25,360 nt of DNA, from contig JAEZIT010000129.1 in assembly GCA_023436495.1 (NCBI GenBank), forward strand, positions 1-25,360, written 5' to 3'. Each line of letters starts with the position of its first letter. The first letter of the stretch is position 1. Position numbers and translations under genes: made by a program. The DNA comes from Acidobacteriota bacterium (lineage in GTDB: Bacteria; Acidobacteriota; Blastocatellia; Pyrinomonadales; Pyrinomonadaceae). This document shows positions 8,250-14,744 of this stretch, piece after piece. The notes under the pieces were generated by a model. That model did no database searches. It was not told the DNA's origin and saw only the letters and a program-made list of their open reading frames with translations.

Positions 8250-8353
8250 GCAGGTGAAGCGACGTGGAAGTGTACCGCACCTGCCAATTCGTGACAACCG
8301 TCCTCACCCCAGCTGTCACTGGAAACGGGGTATTAACCACCGTTTCAGTTTTT
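8250..8353 (+). ncRNA. candidate structured RNA: three consecutive hairpins ending in a terminator
   Basis: Three stems follow one another in the glmM-aroB gap. B: GCAGGTG (8250-8256) with CACCTGC (8278-8284). C: GTGACA (8291-8296) with TGTCAC (8314-8319). D: GAAACGG (8322-8328) with CCGTTTC (8340-8346). Inside B, a GCG/CGC helix and then ACGT/GTGT pair around a GGAA loop. The two G-U pairs there form only if the RNA is plus-strand; on the minus strand they become A-C mismatches. D is followed by AGTTTTT, which makes a plus-strand terminator. No convincing promoter was found (a TTGACC at 8164 lacks a good -10), and no known riboswitch or RNA family was recognised. It could instead be structure in the glmM 3' UTR. 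Confidence 0.4.
8322..8353 (+). terminator. rho-independent terminator facing glmM
   Basis: GAAACGG pairs with CCGTTTC over 7 bp. An inner GGT/ACC helix extends the stem to about 10 bp with one bulged A, and T5 follows at 8349-8353. It points toward the 3' end of glmM on the plus strand, where no annotated gene lies upstream. It therefore either ends the candidate RNA at 8250-8346 or blocks antisense transcription into glmM. Confidence 0.55.
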
Positions 8354-8402
8354 AGAATATACCTTTAATCCGTCACGTTTGGCAAATGCATCGATCAAGC
8401 AC

Positions 8403-9737
8403 TTATCCAAGCTCTGCCCGGATAACGTCGGCGAGCCTGTTTGCCTGCCCTTCGATCGCAGCCTGGTCCTTGCCTTCGATCATGACCCGTGCGAGGTTTT
8501 CCGTGCCCGAATATCTCAACAGCAAGCGTCCGCTGCCGTCCAGTTCGTTCTCGACCTGACGTGCAGTTTCGGCAATGCTGCCTACTTCCTCGAAAGGCCG
8601 TTTCTCGCGGACCTTTACGTTTACGAGCGTCTGTGGAAAGCGTGTGAATCCCGCTGTTGCGTCGCAAAGCGTCCGTCCTTTTTCGCGGAGTGCCCTCAAT
8701 AGAAACAGAGTCGTCAATATTCCGTCGCCAACAAGGCTTTCTTCGGCAAAGATGATATGCCCTGACTGTTCGCCGCCTATCGTCAGGTTTGTTCTCAGCA
8801 ATTCGTCCAGCACGTATTTGTCGCCGACCGACGTTCGGATCATCTTGATCCCGCGTTCCGCAAGAGCGATCTCAAGCCCGACATTGCTCATCACCGTCGC
8901 TACGACCGTGTGGTCGCGGAGCTTTCCGTGCTCGTTCAGGTATCCGGCCATGACCCAGAGCGTCGCATCGCCGTCAACTATTCGCCCTTTCGCATCCACG
9001 AACAGAGCCCTGTCGGCATCGCCGTCGAACGCCGCTCCGAAGTCCGCCTTATGTTCCAATACCGCTGCCTGAAGCCGTTCCAAATGCAGCGAACCGCAAT
9101 TCTCGTTGATATTACGGCCGTCCGGCGTGTTGCTGATCGTGATGGCATCGGCTCCGAGAGATCTGAGTATTTCGGGAGCGATCCGCGATGCGGCACCGTT
9201 AGCACAATCGAGCACGATCTTCATTCCGTCCAGCCGCAGGCCTTCGACCTCTTCGATCAGGTGGCGTTCGTATGCGTTCCGGAACTCCGCCTCACGTGCC
9301 GCCGAGACCTCGGCCGGTTCGACGCTCAGCTCCTGCCCTTCGAAAACGTCTTGCTCGATCCGGCGTTCGGATGCCTCGTCCAGCTTTTTGCCCGACGGCA
9401 GGAAAATCTTGATGCCGTTGTCCTGGTACGGATTATGCGAAGCACTGATCACTACGCCCGCATCGAAATCGAATTTGCGGGTCAGGAAGGCAACGCCCGG
9501 AGTGGTTATGACACCCGCCGATTCGCACTGAGCCTCCGAAGCTCCGGCGTGGAACATTCTCTCGATCCATTCGCCGGATTCGCGTGTGTCCCGGCCTGTG
9601 ACGATCTTCGGCGTTCGCCCGAGCCTTTCTTTCAGCAGCTCCGCCACCGACCGAGCGATCTTTGCGACCGTTCTTTCATCAAGCGGGTATGTGCCGGCGT
9701 GTCCGCGAATTCCGTCTGTGCCGAAAAGTCTGTTCAT
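8403..9737 (-). CDS. glmM: phosphoglucosamine mutase
   Basis: GlmM interconverts glucosamine-6-phosphate and glucosamine-1-phosphate in the cytoplasm, feeding UDP-GlcNAc for peptidoglycan and lipopolysaccharide. The start at 9737 gives the canonical opening MNRLFGTDGIRG and 444 residues, the normal family length. A frame extending up to 9851 adds 38 residues with no family match, so I reject that start. The active-site phosphoserine motif ISASHNP is present (S100), followed by DNGIKIF. So are the metal-binding loop FDGDADR, the sugar-binding loop GGEQSGH and the C-terminal phosphate-binding RYSGTENLARVM. A minus-strand terminator lies downstream. The gene diverges from the lytic transglycosylase across a 208-bp gap that presumably holds both promoters. 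Confidence 0.96.
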   Translation of the reverse strand: MNRLFGTDGIRGHAGTYPLDERTVAKIARSVAELLKERLGRTPKIVTGRDTRESGEWIERMFHAGASEAQCESAGVITTPGVAFLTRKFDFDAGVVISASHNPYQDNGIKIFLPSGKKLDEASERRIEQDVFEGQELSVEPAEVSAAREAEFRNAYERHLIEEVEGLRLDGMKIVLDCANGAASRIAPEILRSLGADAITISNTPDGRNINENCGSLHLERLQAAVLEHKADFGAAFDGDADRALFVDAKGRIVDGDATLWVMAGYLNEHGKLRDHTVVATVMSNVGLEIALAERGIKMIRTSVGDKYVLDELLRTNLTIGGEQSGHIIFAEESLVGDGILTTLFLLRALREKGRTLCDATAGFTRFPQTLVNVKVREKRPFEEVGSIAETARQVENELDGSGRLLLRYSGTENLARVMIEGKDQAAIEGQANRLADVIRAELG

Positions 9738-9945
9738 AAGTGAGCGTTGTGCAAAGTTGAAGTTATACCTTACGTTCCGCGTGCTGCCAAACGCAAATCT
9801 CCATAACCTTTTGTTGTAATAGCGATAAGTTTTCCACAGAAAGGTTGACAACTCTTCTCAATATGCGAGAATCTTAGAATTGCAGGCTTTCACGGCCTGT
9901 GAGGTTGTTCACACCCGAAACCCTCTGTAGTAAAAAACTAGAATT

Positions 9946-11262
9946 ATGACAAAGAGCCTTTGCCCTGCAGTTATCGTTATTCTCGCATCGTCTTTGGCGG
10001 CATTTTCCCAAACGGCCGACATCGAGCCTACGCCGACTCCGGTAAAGGTCGTGATCACCAATAATCTTCCGCGTCCGCGAACGGTGCCTTCGCCTACGCC
10101 GCGTCCCGTTGTAAAGGCCAGTGACGAACAGGACGTCGAGCTCTCCGGTTCGGACCAGCACACAAAGCCTTCCGCACCGATCGTCGTTGGAAACGCAGGC
10201 AGCACCGGGAACGTTCCGCGTGCGAACACGGCTGCCTCGGCACGTGTCCTAAATTTCTCAACGATCAAGAGCAAGCTCGCGGAAGCCAAGCGTCAGATGC
10301 AGTCGCGTCCGGTGGCAACAACCTCTGTCGAATCGGCAGCCGGTACGAATTGGGTACGCATCGCGTTCCATGATTGGAAAACGAATGCGGTCGATTACAT
10401 CGTCATTCCAAAAACCTCGTTCCTGAGCACGACCGAGATCAAACAGGGCGTTTCATCGAACGGCAGGAACATCACGGTTCAGACCATTCGCGGAAACGGC
10501 GTCAACACACCCGTCATCGTGACCGACGAGACCGGGCAGATGCAATTGCCGCTGATCGTCCAATATCCCGTTGAAAAAGGCGGACGTCATGTCGAGACGG
10601 CTTACTACATCTCGACCCATCCGGGGCTTGTCACTCCTGAAGTGGTCAACGCCGGTCGGTTCTATGTTCGGAACGTCATTGAGATCGCTCGTGACAAATT
10701 GAAAGACAAAGGCATTACGATCCATGCAAAGGTCGCCGATATTGCCGAACGCCTCTCGACCGTCGAACACGTCGATCACCAGCGTTTCCGCAACGAACCG
10801 CATTCGAAGATCTACGACGACATTTTCACGCTCTATGCCCTTAACGAAGGCCAGACCTATCGCTATTCGGTCAGCTCTGCCGGTGCGGGCGGTATGGTCC
10901 AGATGATCCCTTCGACGTACCGAATGGTCCGTGCACGCTATCCGCAGATAAACCTGATGCCCGATTTTGTCGAGGGAATGAGAGACCACGTGAACGCGAC
11001 ACAGGCTATGCTGCTCTATATGCAGTGGACGTGGAGCGACCTGATATCGAACCCGACCGTGGCGAACGCCGTGGCCAGCGGGATCGCAACGCAGGAACAG
11101 CTAATGGCGGCAGGCTATAATTCGAATCCGGCACGCCTTCCCGGTTACATTAACCGCGGAGGTGCCAACTGGACGACGCTCATACCGCGTGAAACTAAGA
11201 TTTACCTGCAGATATACGAATCCATCGAACGCTTCGTGCCGATGACACCGCGAAGCCACTAA
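9946..11262 (+). CDS. secreted lytic-transglycosylase-like protein (SLT domain)
   Basis: The 438-residue product starts with a signal peptide (MTKSLCPAVIVILASSLAAF, cleavage near SQTAD). A Pro/Thr-rich linker follows (PTPTPVKV, PSPTPRPVV; about residues 26-60). The middle region of about 190 residues I do not recognise. The C-terminal part (about residues 290-425) matches the soluble-lytic-transglycosylase pattern: a Glu in LNEGQTYRYS (E301), then after eight residues SSAGAGGMVQMIPSTY. This parallels E-x8-SPxGAxGLMQIMP in Slt-type enzymes, so the catalytic Glu is conserved. A later NSNPARLPGYI and TKIYLQIYES correspond to the family's conserved Asn-Tyr region. Its expected role is cleaving peptidoglycan glycan strands in the periplasm. 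The residues just after the Glu differ from the usual ESxF, so substrate use may differ. A strong terminator follows. Confidence 0.82.
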   Translation: MTKSLCPAVIVILASSLAAFSQTADIEPTPTPVKVVITNNLPRPRTVPSPTPRPVVKASDEQDVELSGSDQHTKPSAPIVVGNAGSTGNVPRANTAASARVLNFSTIKSKLAEAKRQMQSRPVATTSVESAAGTNWVRIAFHDWKTNAVDYIVIPKTSFLSTTEIKQGVSSNGRNITVQTIRGNGVNTPVIVTDETGQMQLPLIVQYPVEKGGRHVETAYYISTHPGLVTPEVVNAGRFYVRNVIEIARDKLKDKGITIHAKVADIAERLSTVEHVDHQRFRNEPHSKIYDDIFTLYALNEGQTYRYSVSSAGAGGMVQMIPSTYRMVRARYPQINLMPDFVEGMRDHVNATQAMLLYMQWTWSDLISNPTVANAVASGIATQEQLMAAGYNSNPARLPGYINRGGANWTTLIPRETKIYLQIYESIERFVPMTPRSH

Positions 11263-11277
11263 GATTCAAATTCCAAC

Positions 11278-11303
11278 GGCGGGTCGCAAAGCCCGCCTTT
11301 CTT
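11278..11303 (+). terminator. rho-independent terminator of the transglycosylase gene
   Basis: GGCGGG (11278-11283) pairs with CCCGCC (11292-11297) around the loop TCGCAAAG, and TTTCTT follows. The T-run overlaps the stop codon of the convergent CYTH-like gene. The hairpin may also slow transcription from the other side, but no T-run follows on the minus strand. Confidence 0.8.
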
Positions 11304-11853
11304 ATGCGTCGGGAACCGTCCGAAGCGGTTCGCCGAGGCGTTCGACCTCCGCCCTGACCTCGCTGAATTTTCGCCCGACAAGGTTGCTGCCTGTAAAGAA
11401 CGGCTCGTTCGTCACCTCGAACACCGCGAAAGGCGGCGGTTCGTACGACAGCATGTCGGCTGCGGCGTCAAATTCCACCTTCGCCATGCACAATCCGAAC
11501 AGTTCGCCGAGGTAAACGTCGAATTCGATCAGGCGTCCGTCGAATTCATGAAAATAGCGGTTCTTTCTGACCTCTCGCCCCTCAAAACGCTCGAAAACCT
11601 TGTATTCATCGGCGTTCAGGTACATTTCCGCGACCTTCCAGACGGCCAGGTCACTCTCGCCGGCGGCAAACCGCTGCTGCAGGATACGCTTCCATTCGTT
11701 CGATTCGGGAACGCGTACCGACCGAAGCCTGATCCGCGTGTCTTTTATGTAATTGTCGAATATCTGAACATGGCTGCTTGCCGGCGTCAGCGGTTCCGGC
11801 AGGCGTTCGATCAGGAACAGGCGGTGCAATTCGGTTTTGGCTGTTTTGTCCAT
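11302..11853 (-). CDS. CYTH-like domain protein
   Basis: The 183-residue protein resembles the CYTH superfamily (adenylate cyclase CyaB / thiamine triphosphatase / inorganic triphosphatase), which folds as a triphosphate tunnel. Alternating basic and acidic strand residues fit this: ERLPEPL, YIKDTRIRLRSVRV, WKVAEMYLNADEYKVFERF, REVRKNRYFHEFDGRLIEFDVY, then KVEFD and FEVTNEPFFTGSNLVGRKF near the end. The RxRLR element corresponds to a tunnel basic motif. The canonical N-terminal ExExK is not clear (TELHRLFL), so the substrate cannot be named, and inorganic polyphosphate or a nucleotide triphosphate are both guesses. It is divergent from the lipoprotein gene (68-bp gap) and convergent with the transglycosylase. 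Confidence 0.72.
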   Translation of the reverse strand: MDKTAKTELHRLFLIERLPEPLTPASSHVQIFDNYIKDTRIRLRSVRVPESNEWKRILQQRFAAGESDLAVWKVAEMYLNADEYKVFERFEGREVRKNRYFHEFDGRLIEFDVYLGELFGLCMAKVEFDAAADMLSYEPPPFAVFEVTNEPFFTGSNLVGRKFSEVRAEVERLGEPLRTVPDA

Positions 11854-11921
11854 TTCAAAACGATTGTTTATACTCTTGCTTTTAATATGCGGCCGCGTTC
11901 TCGGCCTATCGGGAGAAACTT

Positions 11922-12452
11922 ATGCGACTAACTTTATTCTTTATCACAATATCGATTTTTTCAATTTTGATGGCGGCATGCGGCGGCACGCCGACGCCTT
12001 CAAACACGGCAAACGCCAATACGTCGAACGCGAACCTGACCGCGGCACATGCAAATAACCCGCTGGCAACGACCAAGAAGGAAGAGGAAGCCACGACGAA
12101 CGATGCCCCGACCATCGCTCCGGTCGTCCACACCTATTACGATTCGCTGAAAAAGAAGGACGACGCCGCATTCCGAAGCGTCCTGACAAAGAGCTTTCTG
12201 CAGCGGCTCGAAACCGACATGAGGGCCGAAGGCGGAACGAACCTGGTCGAATACATTGCCCTAACCGAATCGCTGCCCGAAAAACAGATGGAGGTCCGCA
12301 ACGAAAAGATCGAAGGCGACCGTGCCACAGCCGAAGTCCGCGGCGGCGTCTATGCCGTCTGGACTCCGATGGAATTTGCCAAAGAAGACGGCAAGTGGAA
12401 ATACACCGGCGGCAGCTCCGACATCCAAAGCGTCGATCCCGGTAAAAAGTAA
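11922..12452 (+). CDS. lipoprotein, NTF2/DUF4878-like
   Basis: A GGGAGAAACTT ribosome binding site precedes the ATG. The 176-residue product has a lipoprotein signal peptide ending in the lipobox LMAAC (C20), so it should be lipidated and membrane-anchored. An Asn/Thr/Ala-rich linker follows (about residues 22-65), rich in NTANAN-type runs. The C-terminal 110 residues (TIAPVVHTYYDSLKKKDDAAFRSVL and on, ending with EDGKWKYTGG) resemble the NTF2-like/DUF4878 fold, in which a short helix-rich start is followed by beta strands and a Trp near the end. The function is unknown. The 9-bp-repeat region begins 8 nt after the stop codon, and no ordinary terminator was seen. Confidence 0.82.
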   Translation: MRLTLFFITISIFSILMAACGGTPTPSNTANANTSNANLTAAHANNPLATTKKEEEATTNDAPTIAPVVHTYYDSLKKKDDAAFRSVLTKSFLQRLETDMRAEGGTNLVEYIALTESLPEKQMEVRNEKIEGDRATAEVRGGVYAVWTPMEFAKEDGKWKYTGGSSDIQSVDPGKK

Positions 12453-12460
12453 AAGAAGCA

Positions 12461-12571
12461 TTGGCACTTTGGCACACCTGGCACACCTGGCACACCTACA
12501 ATATGTGCGTGCCAAGCGTGCCAAATGTGCCAGGTGTTCGAGTATGCTCCGGGTGTTCCAGGTGTTCCGGA
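12461..12571. repeat. 9-bp-period repeat array 1 (TGGCAC / GTGCCA / GTTCC flavours)
   Basis: Three perfect tandem TGGCACACC units (12470-12496) are preceded by the variant TTGGCACTT. After 12 nt, seven consecutive 9-mers run from 12509 to 12571 in the opposite orientation: GTGCCAAGC, GTGCCAAAT, GTGCCAGGT, GTTCGAGTA, TGCTCCGGG, TGTTCCAGG, TGTTCCGGA. ACACCTGGCAC (12474-12484 and 12483-12493) is the perfect reverse complement of GTGCCAGGTGT (12527-12537), so a hairpin can form. Translation gives collagen-like GVP and WHT/HLA runs in several frames, an effect of the 9-bp period rather than a gene. Confidence 0.85.
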
Positions 12572-12618
12572 CGGTAGGTGAGTGGACAATTTCACAAGTT
12601 ATTCCAAAGACTCCTACC

Positions 12619-12672
12619 TGTATCACCTGAATCACCTTCTAGCATCTTGATACAGCGATTCACTTGATACAG
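12619..12672. repeat. third-flavour 9-bp units (TGTATCACC, TGAATCACC, inverted TGATACAG)
   Basis: TGTATCACC (12619-12627) and TGAATCACC (12628-12636) are adjacent 9-mers. They share the ATCACC/ACACC tail with the neighbouring array but differ in the first bases. Inverted TGATACAG occurs at 12648 and 12665. This looks like the degenerate continuation of array 1. Confidence 0.6.
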
Positions 12673-12713
12673 TCGCGATTCGTTGTCCGAAGATCATAAA
12701 ACGTTCCGTTGAA

Positions 12714-12820
12714 CTTTTCCCTTTTCCTTTCTCCCGTTTCTTCTTTTTTCTCTTTCTTCTCTTTCTTGGTTCGTGGATAAACCTCTTCCCTTAGCATCCT
12801 TTGCGTACCTGGTGGTTAAA
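12714..12820. repeat. polypyrimidine tract joined to a degenerate dispersed-repeat-like segment
   Basis: About 60 nt from 12714 are almost purely C and T on the plus strand. A segment near 12795-12820 (CCTTTGCGTACCTGGTGGTTAAA) follows. Read on the minus strand, this is an ACCACC-x-GGTACGCAAAGG-type stretch running into a polypurine run. I recognise it as similar to low-complexity intergenic sequence (ACCACxAAGGxCxCxAAG type) seen in many environmental bacterial genomes. No gene is visible. Confidence 0.45.
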
Positions 12821-12917
12821 TGACCCTCAACGCAGAAGCGTAACCGCCATTGCAGGAGACTTTGCAACGTGATAGTGAACTGAGTTTTACATTACGTGAT
12901 CTAAAAATATCAATTTC

Positions 12918-12983
12918 GTCATTGAAAAATGACAGACCTCTCCTCTTCCTTATCTTCCTAATAAAGATAAAGAAAAGGAAAGG
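12918..12983. other. two adjacent hairpins in the repeat region
   Basis: The first is GTCATT-GAAA-AATGAC (12918-12933), a perfect 6-bp stem with a GNRA-type GAAA loop on the plus strand. The second spans 12937-12983: TTATCTT (12950-12956) pairs perfectly with AAGATAA (12964-12970) over a 7-nt loop, and the stem continues outward for 13 more positions with three mismatches. No T-run follows on either strand, so it is not a standard terminator. It sits midway between the two repeat arrays. Confidence 0.5.
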
Positions 12984-12995
12984 CTCTAGATTGGT

Positions 12996-13137
12996 TGGCA
13001 CATTTTCAGGAGCGTGCCAGGATGTGCCAAGCGATGTGCCAAAAAGTGCAACGCTCTCCTTCTGGAACACTGGAACACCTGGAACACTTGGCACATCCGA
13101 GTTCCAAATGTTCCAGATGTTCCAAGATGTGCCACTT
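12996..13137. repeat. 9-bp-period repeat array 2 (TGGCAC, GTGCCA, TGGAAC, GTTCC flavours)
   Basis: This repeats the layout of array 1. It opens with TGGCACAT (12996), then inverted GTGCCA units at 13014, 13024 and 13036. Next come forward TGGAACAC, TGGAACACC, TGGAACACT and TGGCACATC (13063-13097, mostly on a strict 9-nt grid), then inverted GTTCCAAAT, GTTCCAGAT, GTTCCAAGAT and GTGCCACTT (13101-13137). TGGCACATC (13089-13097) is the perfect reverse complement of GATGTGCCA (13126-13134), so the block can fold into a cruciform or a long RNA stem. Confidence 0.85.
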
Positions 13138-13179
13138 ACGACATAAATCGTTGCCCCTTAGACTAACGACTCCCGTCCG

Positions 13180-13196
13180 GCATCACCTGTATCACG
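13180..13196. repeat. third-flavour units after array 2
   Basis: GCATCACC and TGTATCACG stand side by side, matching the TGTATCACC units that trail array 1. The order of flavours is therefore the same in both blocks. Between here and the terminator at 13374 I see no gene. Confidence 0.5.
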
Positions 13197-13373
13197 GAGA
13201 AACATAGTGGTACATCTGATACTAAGCATTCCGACTTTTCAACGCCGTTCGATCTGCGACCGGCAACGCACGAATAAGAGTATGCCAAATGTTTCACCAA
13301 TGGTCAAGCATTTTATTTGTGCAACAGTAAATCGCAACGCCGAACGCTGACCGATATCAGGTCCGCTATACAT

Positions 13374-13399
13374 AAAAAGGCCGCCCATCGGGACGGCCT
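13374..13399 (-). terminator. rho-independent terminator of the acyl-CoA dehydrogenase gene
   Basis: On the minus strand AGGCCGTCCC, a short loop and GGGCGGCCT form a 9-bp stem with one bulge, followed directly by TTTTT (13374-13378). It lies 9 nt after the stop codon of the dehydrogenase gene. Confidence 0.88.
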
Positions 13400-13407
13400 C
13401 GCTCGTG

Positions 13408-14634
13408 TTAATTCGAAGTGCTTTTCGCTTCTTCGGGCCTGTACGGCGGCAGGATCACTCGTGCCGCTTTTTCCTTCTTGAGCCCAAGAGCCCAATCGGC
13501 CTGCATCAGCGTGTGGATGTCGCGGGTTCCCTCGTAAATGACGGCTGCCTTGCAATTACGCAGGTAGCGTTCGACCGGGTAATCGTTCGTATATCCGTTG
13601 GCACCGTGGACCTCGATAGCCATCGACGCCGCCTTTTCCGAACGCACGGTCGCCTGCCATTTCGCCATGCTGGCGGCCTTTGCCGACGGGCGGCCTTCGT
13701 TCTTCAGGTAGCCGGCCTTCATCCACAGCAGGTTGCACATCTCGTAATCGGCCTGCATATCGGCGATCTTCTGTTTCACGAGCTGGAAATTAGCGATCGG
13801 CTGTCCCTGAACCTCGCGGGTGTTGGCGTATGCAACCGACGCATCACGCGAAGCACGGATAACGCCGGTCGCACCGGATGCGACAGTGTAACGGCCGTTC
13901 TCAAGCGAGAACATCGCGATCTTGAATCCTTCGCCTTCCTGCCCGAGCATGTTCTCCTTCGGAACGCGAACGTCCTGCAGTGAGAAATAGCCCGTATTTC
14001 CGGCCTTGATGCCTAGCTTCCCGTGGATCGTTCCGCTTGAGAATCCCGGCATTGTGCGTTCGACGATGAAACACGAGATGCCCGAATGGTCGCGGACCTT
14101 CTGTTTTTCGAGGTCGGTCCAGCAGAAGAACAGGAAATGGTCGGCGACATCCGCAAGCGATATCCACATCTTTTCGCCGTTCAATATCCAATCGTCGCCG
14201 TCGCGTTTCGCGTACGAACGCATTCCGACCACGTCCGAACCCGCGTTCGGTTCGGTCAGCCCGAAGGTGGCAAGCTTTTCGCCCTTTGCCTGCGGGACAA
14301 GGTATTTCTGCTTCTGCTCTTCGGTGCCCCATGCGTAAACGCTCAGACTGTTCAGCCCGACGTGCACGGACATCGCAACACGCAGGAACGTGTCCATCGC
14401 TTCGAGTTCCTCGCACACAAGGCCGAGCGAAATATAGTCAAATCCGGCACCGCCGTACTGTTCGGGAATGCAGACGCCGAGCAGGCCGAGTTCCGCCATC
14501 TTCTCGAAAACTCTCGGCTCGAAAAACGCCTTTTCGTCCCATTCTTTGATATACGGTGCGACCTCGCCCTGAACGAATTCGCGGACGGTCTGCTGCAGTG
14601 CTAAATGATCTTCGGTTAGGTCAAAATTGATCAC
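13408..14634 (-). CDS. acyl-CoA dehydrogenase
   Basis: The 408-residue flavoprotein belongs to the acyl-CoA dehydrogenase family, which forms the alpha-beta double bond of acyl-CoAs using FAD and passes electrons to ETF. The sequence has the usual three-part fold: an N-terminal helical domain (INFDLTEDHLALQQTVREFV), a middle beta domain (FGLTEPNAGSDVVGMRS, WILNGEKMWIS) and a C-terminal helical domain. EVHGANGYTNDYPVERYLRN is the flavin-contact region, and IYEGTRDIH carries the likely catalytic Glu (E368). The EGTRDIH ending resembles glutaryl-CoA dehydrogenase-like members, but chain-length specificity cannot be fixed. The gene stands alone with its own terminator and diverges from moeA over a 110-bp gap. 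Confidence 0.94.
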   Translation of the reverse strand: MINFDLTEDHLALQQTVREFVQGEVAPYIKEWDEKAFFEPRVFEKMAELGLLGVCIPEQYGGAGFDYISLGLVCEELEAMDTFLRVAMSVHVGLNSLSVYAWGTEEQKQKYLVPQAKGEKLATFGLTEPNAGSDVVGMRSYAKRDGDDWILNGEKMWISLADVADHFLFFCWTDLEKQKVRDHSGISCFIVERTMPGFSSGTIHGKLGIKAGNTGYFSLQDVRVPKENMLGQEGEGFKIAMFSLENGRYTVASGATGVIRASRDASVAYANTREVQGQPIANFQLVKQKIADMQADYEMCNLLWMKAGYLKNEGRPSAKAASMAKWQATVRSEKAASMAIEVHGANGYTNDYPVERYLRNCKAAVIYEGTRDIHTLMQADWALGLKKEKAARVILPPYRPEEAKSTSN

Positions 14635-14660
14635 GGTCTAAACTAGCCTCTCTTAAATTT

Positions 14661-14669
14661 TGGTATGAT
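14661..14669 (+). promoter_or_regulatory. candidate extended -10 promoter of moeA
   Basis: TGG followed by TATGAT fits the extended -10 form (five of six bases in the hexamer). It lies in the gap between acyl-CoA dehydrogenase and moeA and would give a leader of about 70 nt. No clear -35 is seen. The same TGG-TAxxAT form recurs before uvrA. Confidence 0.4.
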
Positions 14670-14744
14670 AAGATTTTCGCGGTTATCAAAGCTAAAGTGT
14701 AGCACCTCGCGGCGTTTAGGCGAAATATCGCTATCGAAAATTCC

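Noticed and set aside
9738..9851. 38-residue N-terminal extension of GlmM
   Set aside because: GlmM proteins begin at MxxLFGTDGIRG, and the added residues are aromatic and basic with no family match.
9845..9880. TTGACA at 9845 and TAGAAT at 9875 as a promoter for the transglycosylase
   Set aside because: The spacing is 24 nt, far from the usual 16-18, and no better -10 lies at the right distance.
12261..12635. Minus-strand open frames with GVPGVPGVP or WHIWHAWHA runs that look like collagen-type or repeat proteins
   Set aside because: The runs come from the 9-bp-period DNA repeat read in three-residue steps. The frames also overlap the well-supported lipoprotein gene and show no start site or domain.
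12816..13146. Open frames of 92 and 98 residues on opposite strands in the repeat region
   Set aside because: They overlap each other, cross the hairpins and array 2, contain low-complexity Lys/Phe/Ile runs and have no ribosome binding site or family resemblance.
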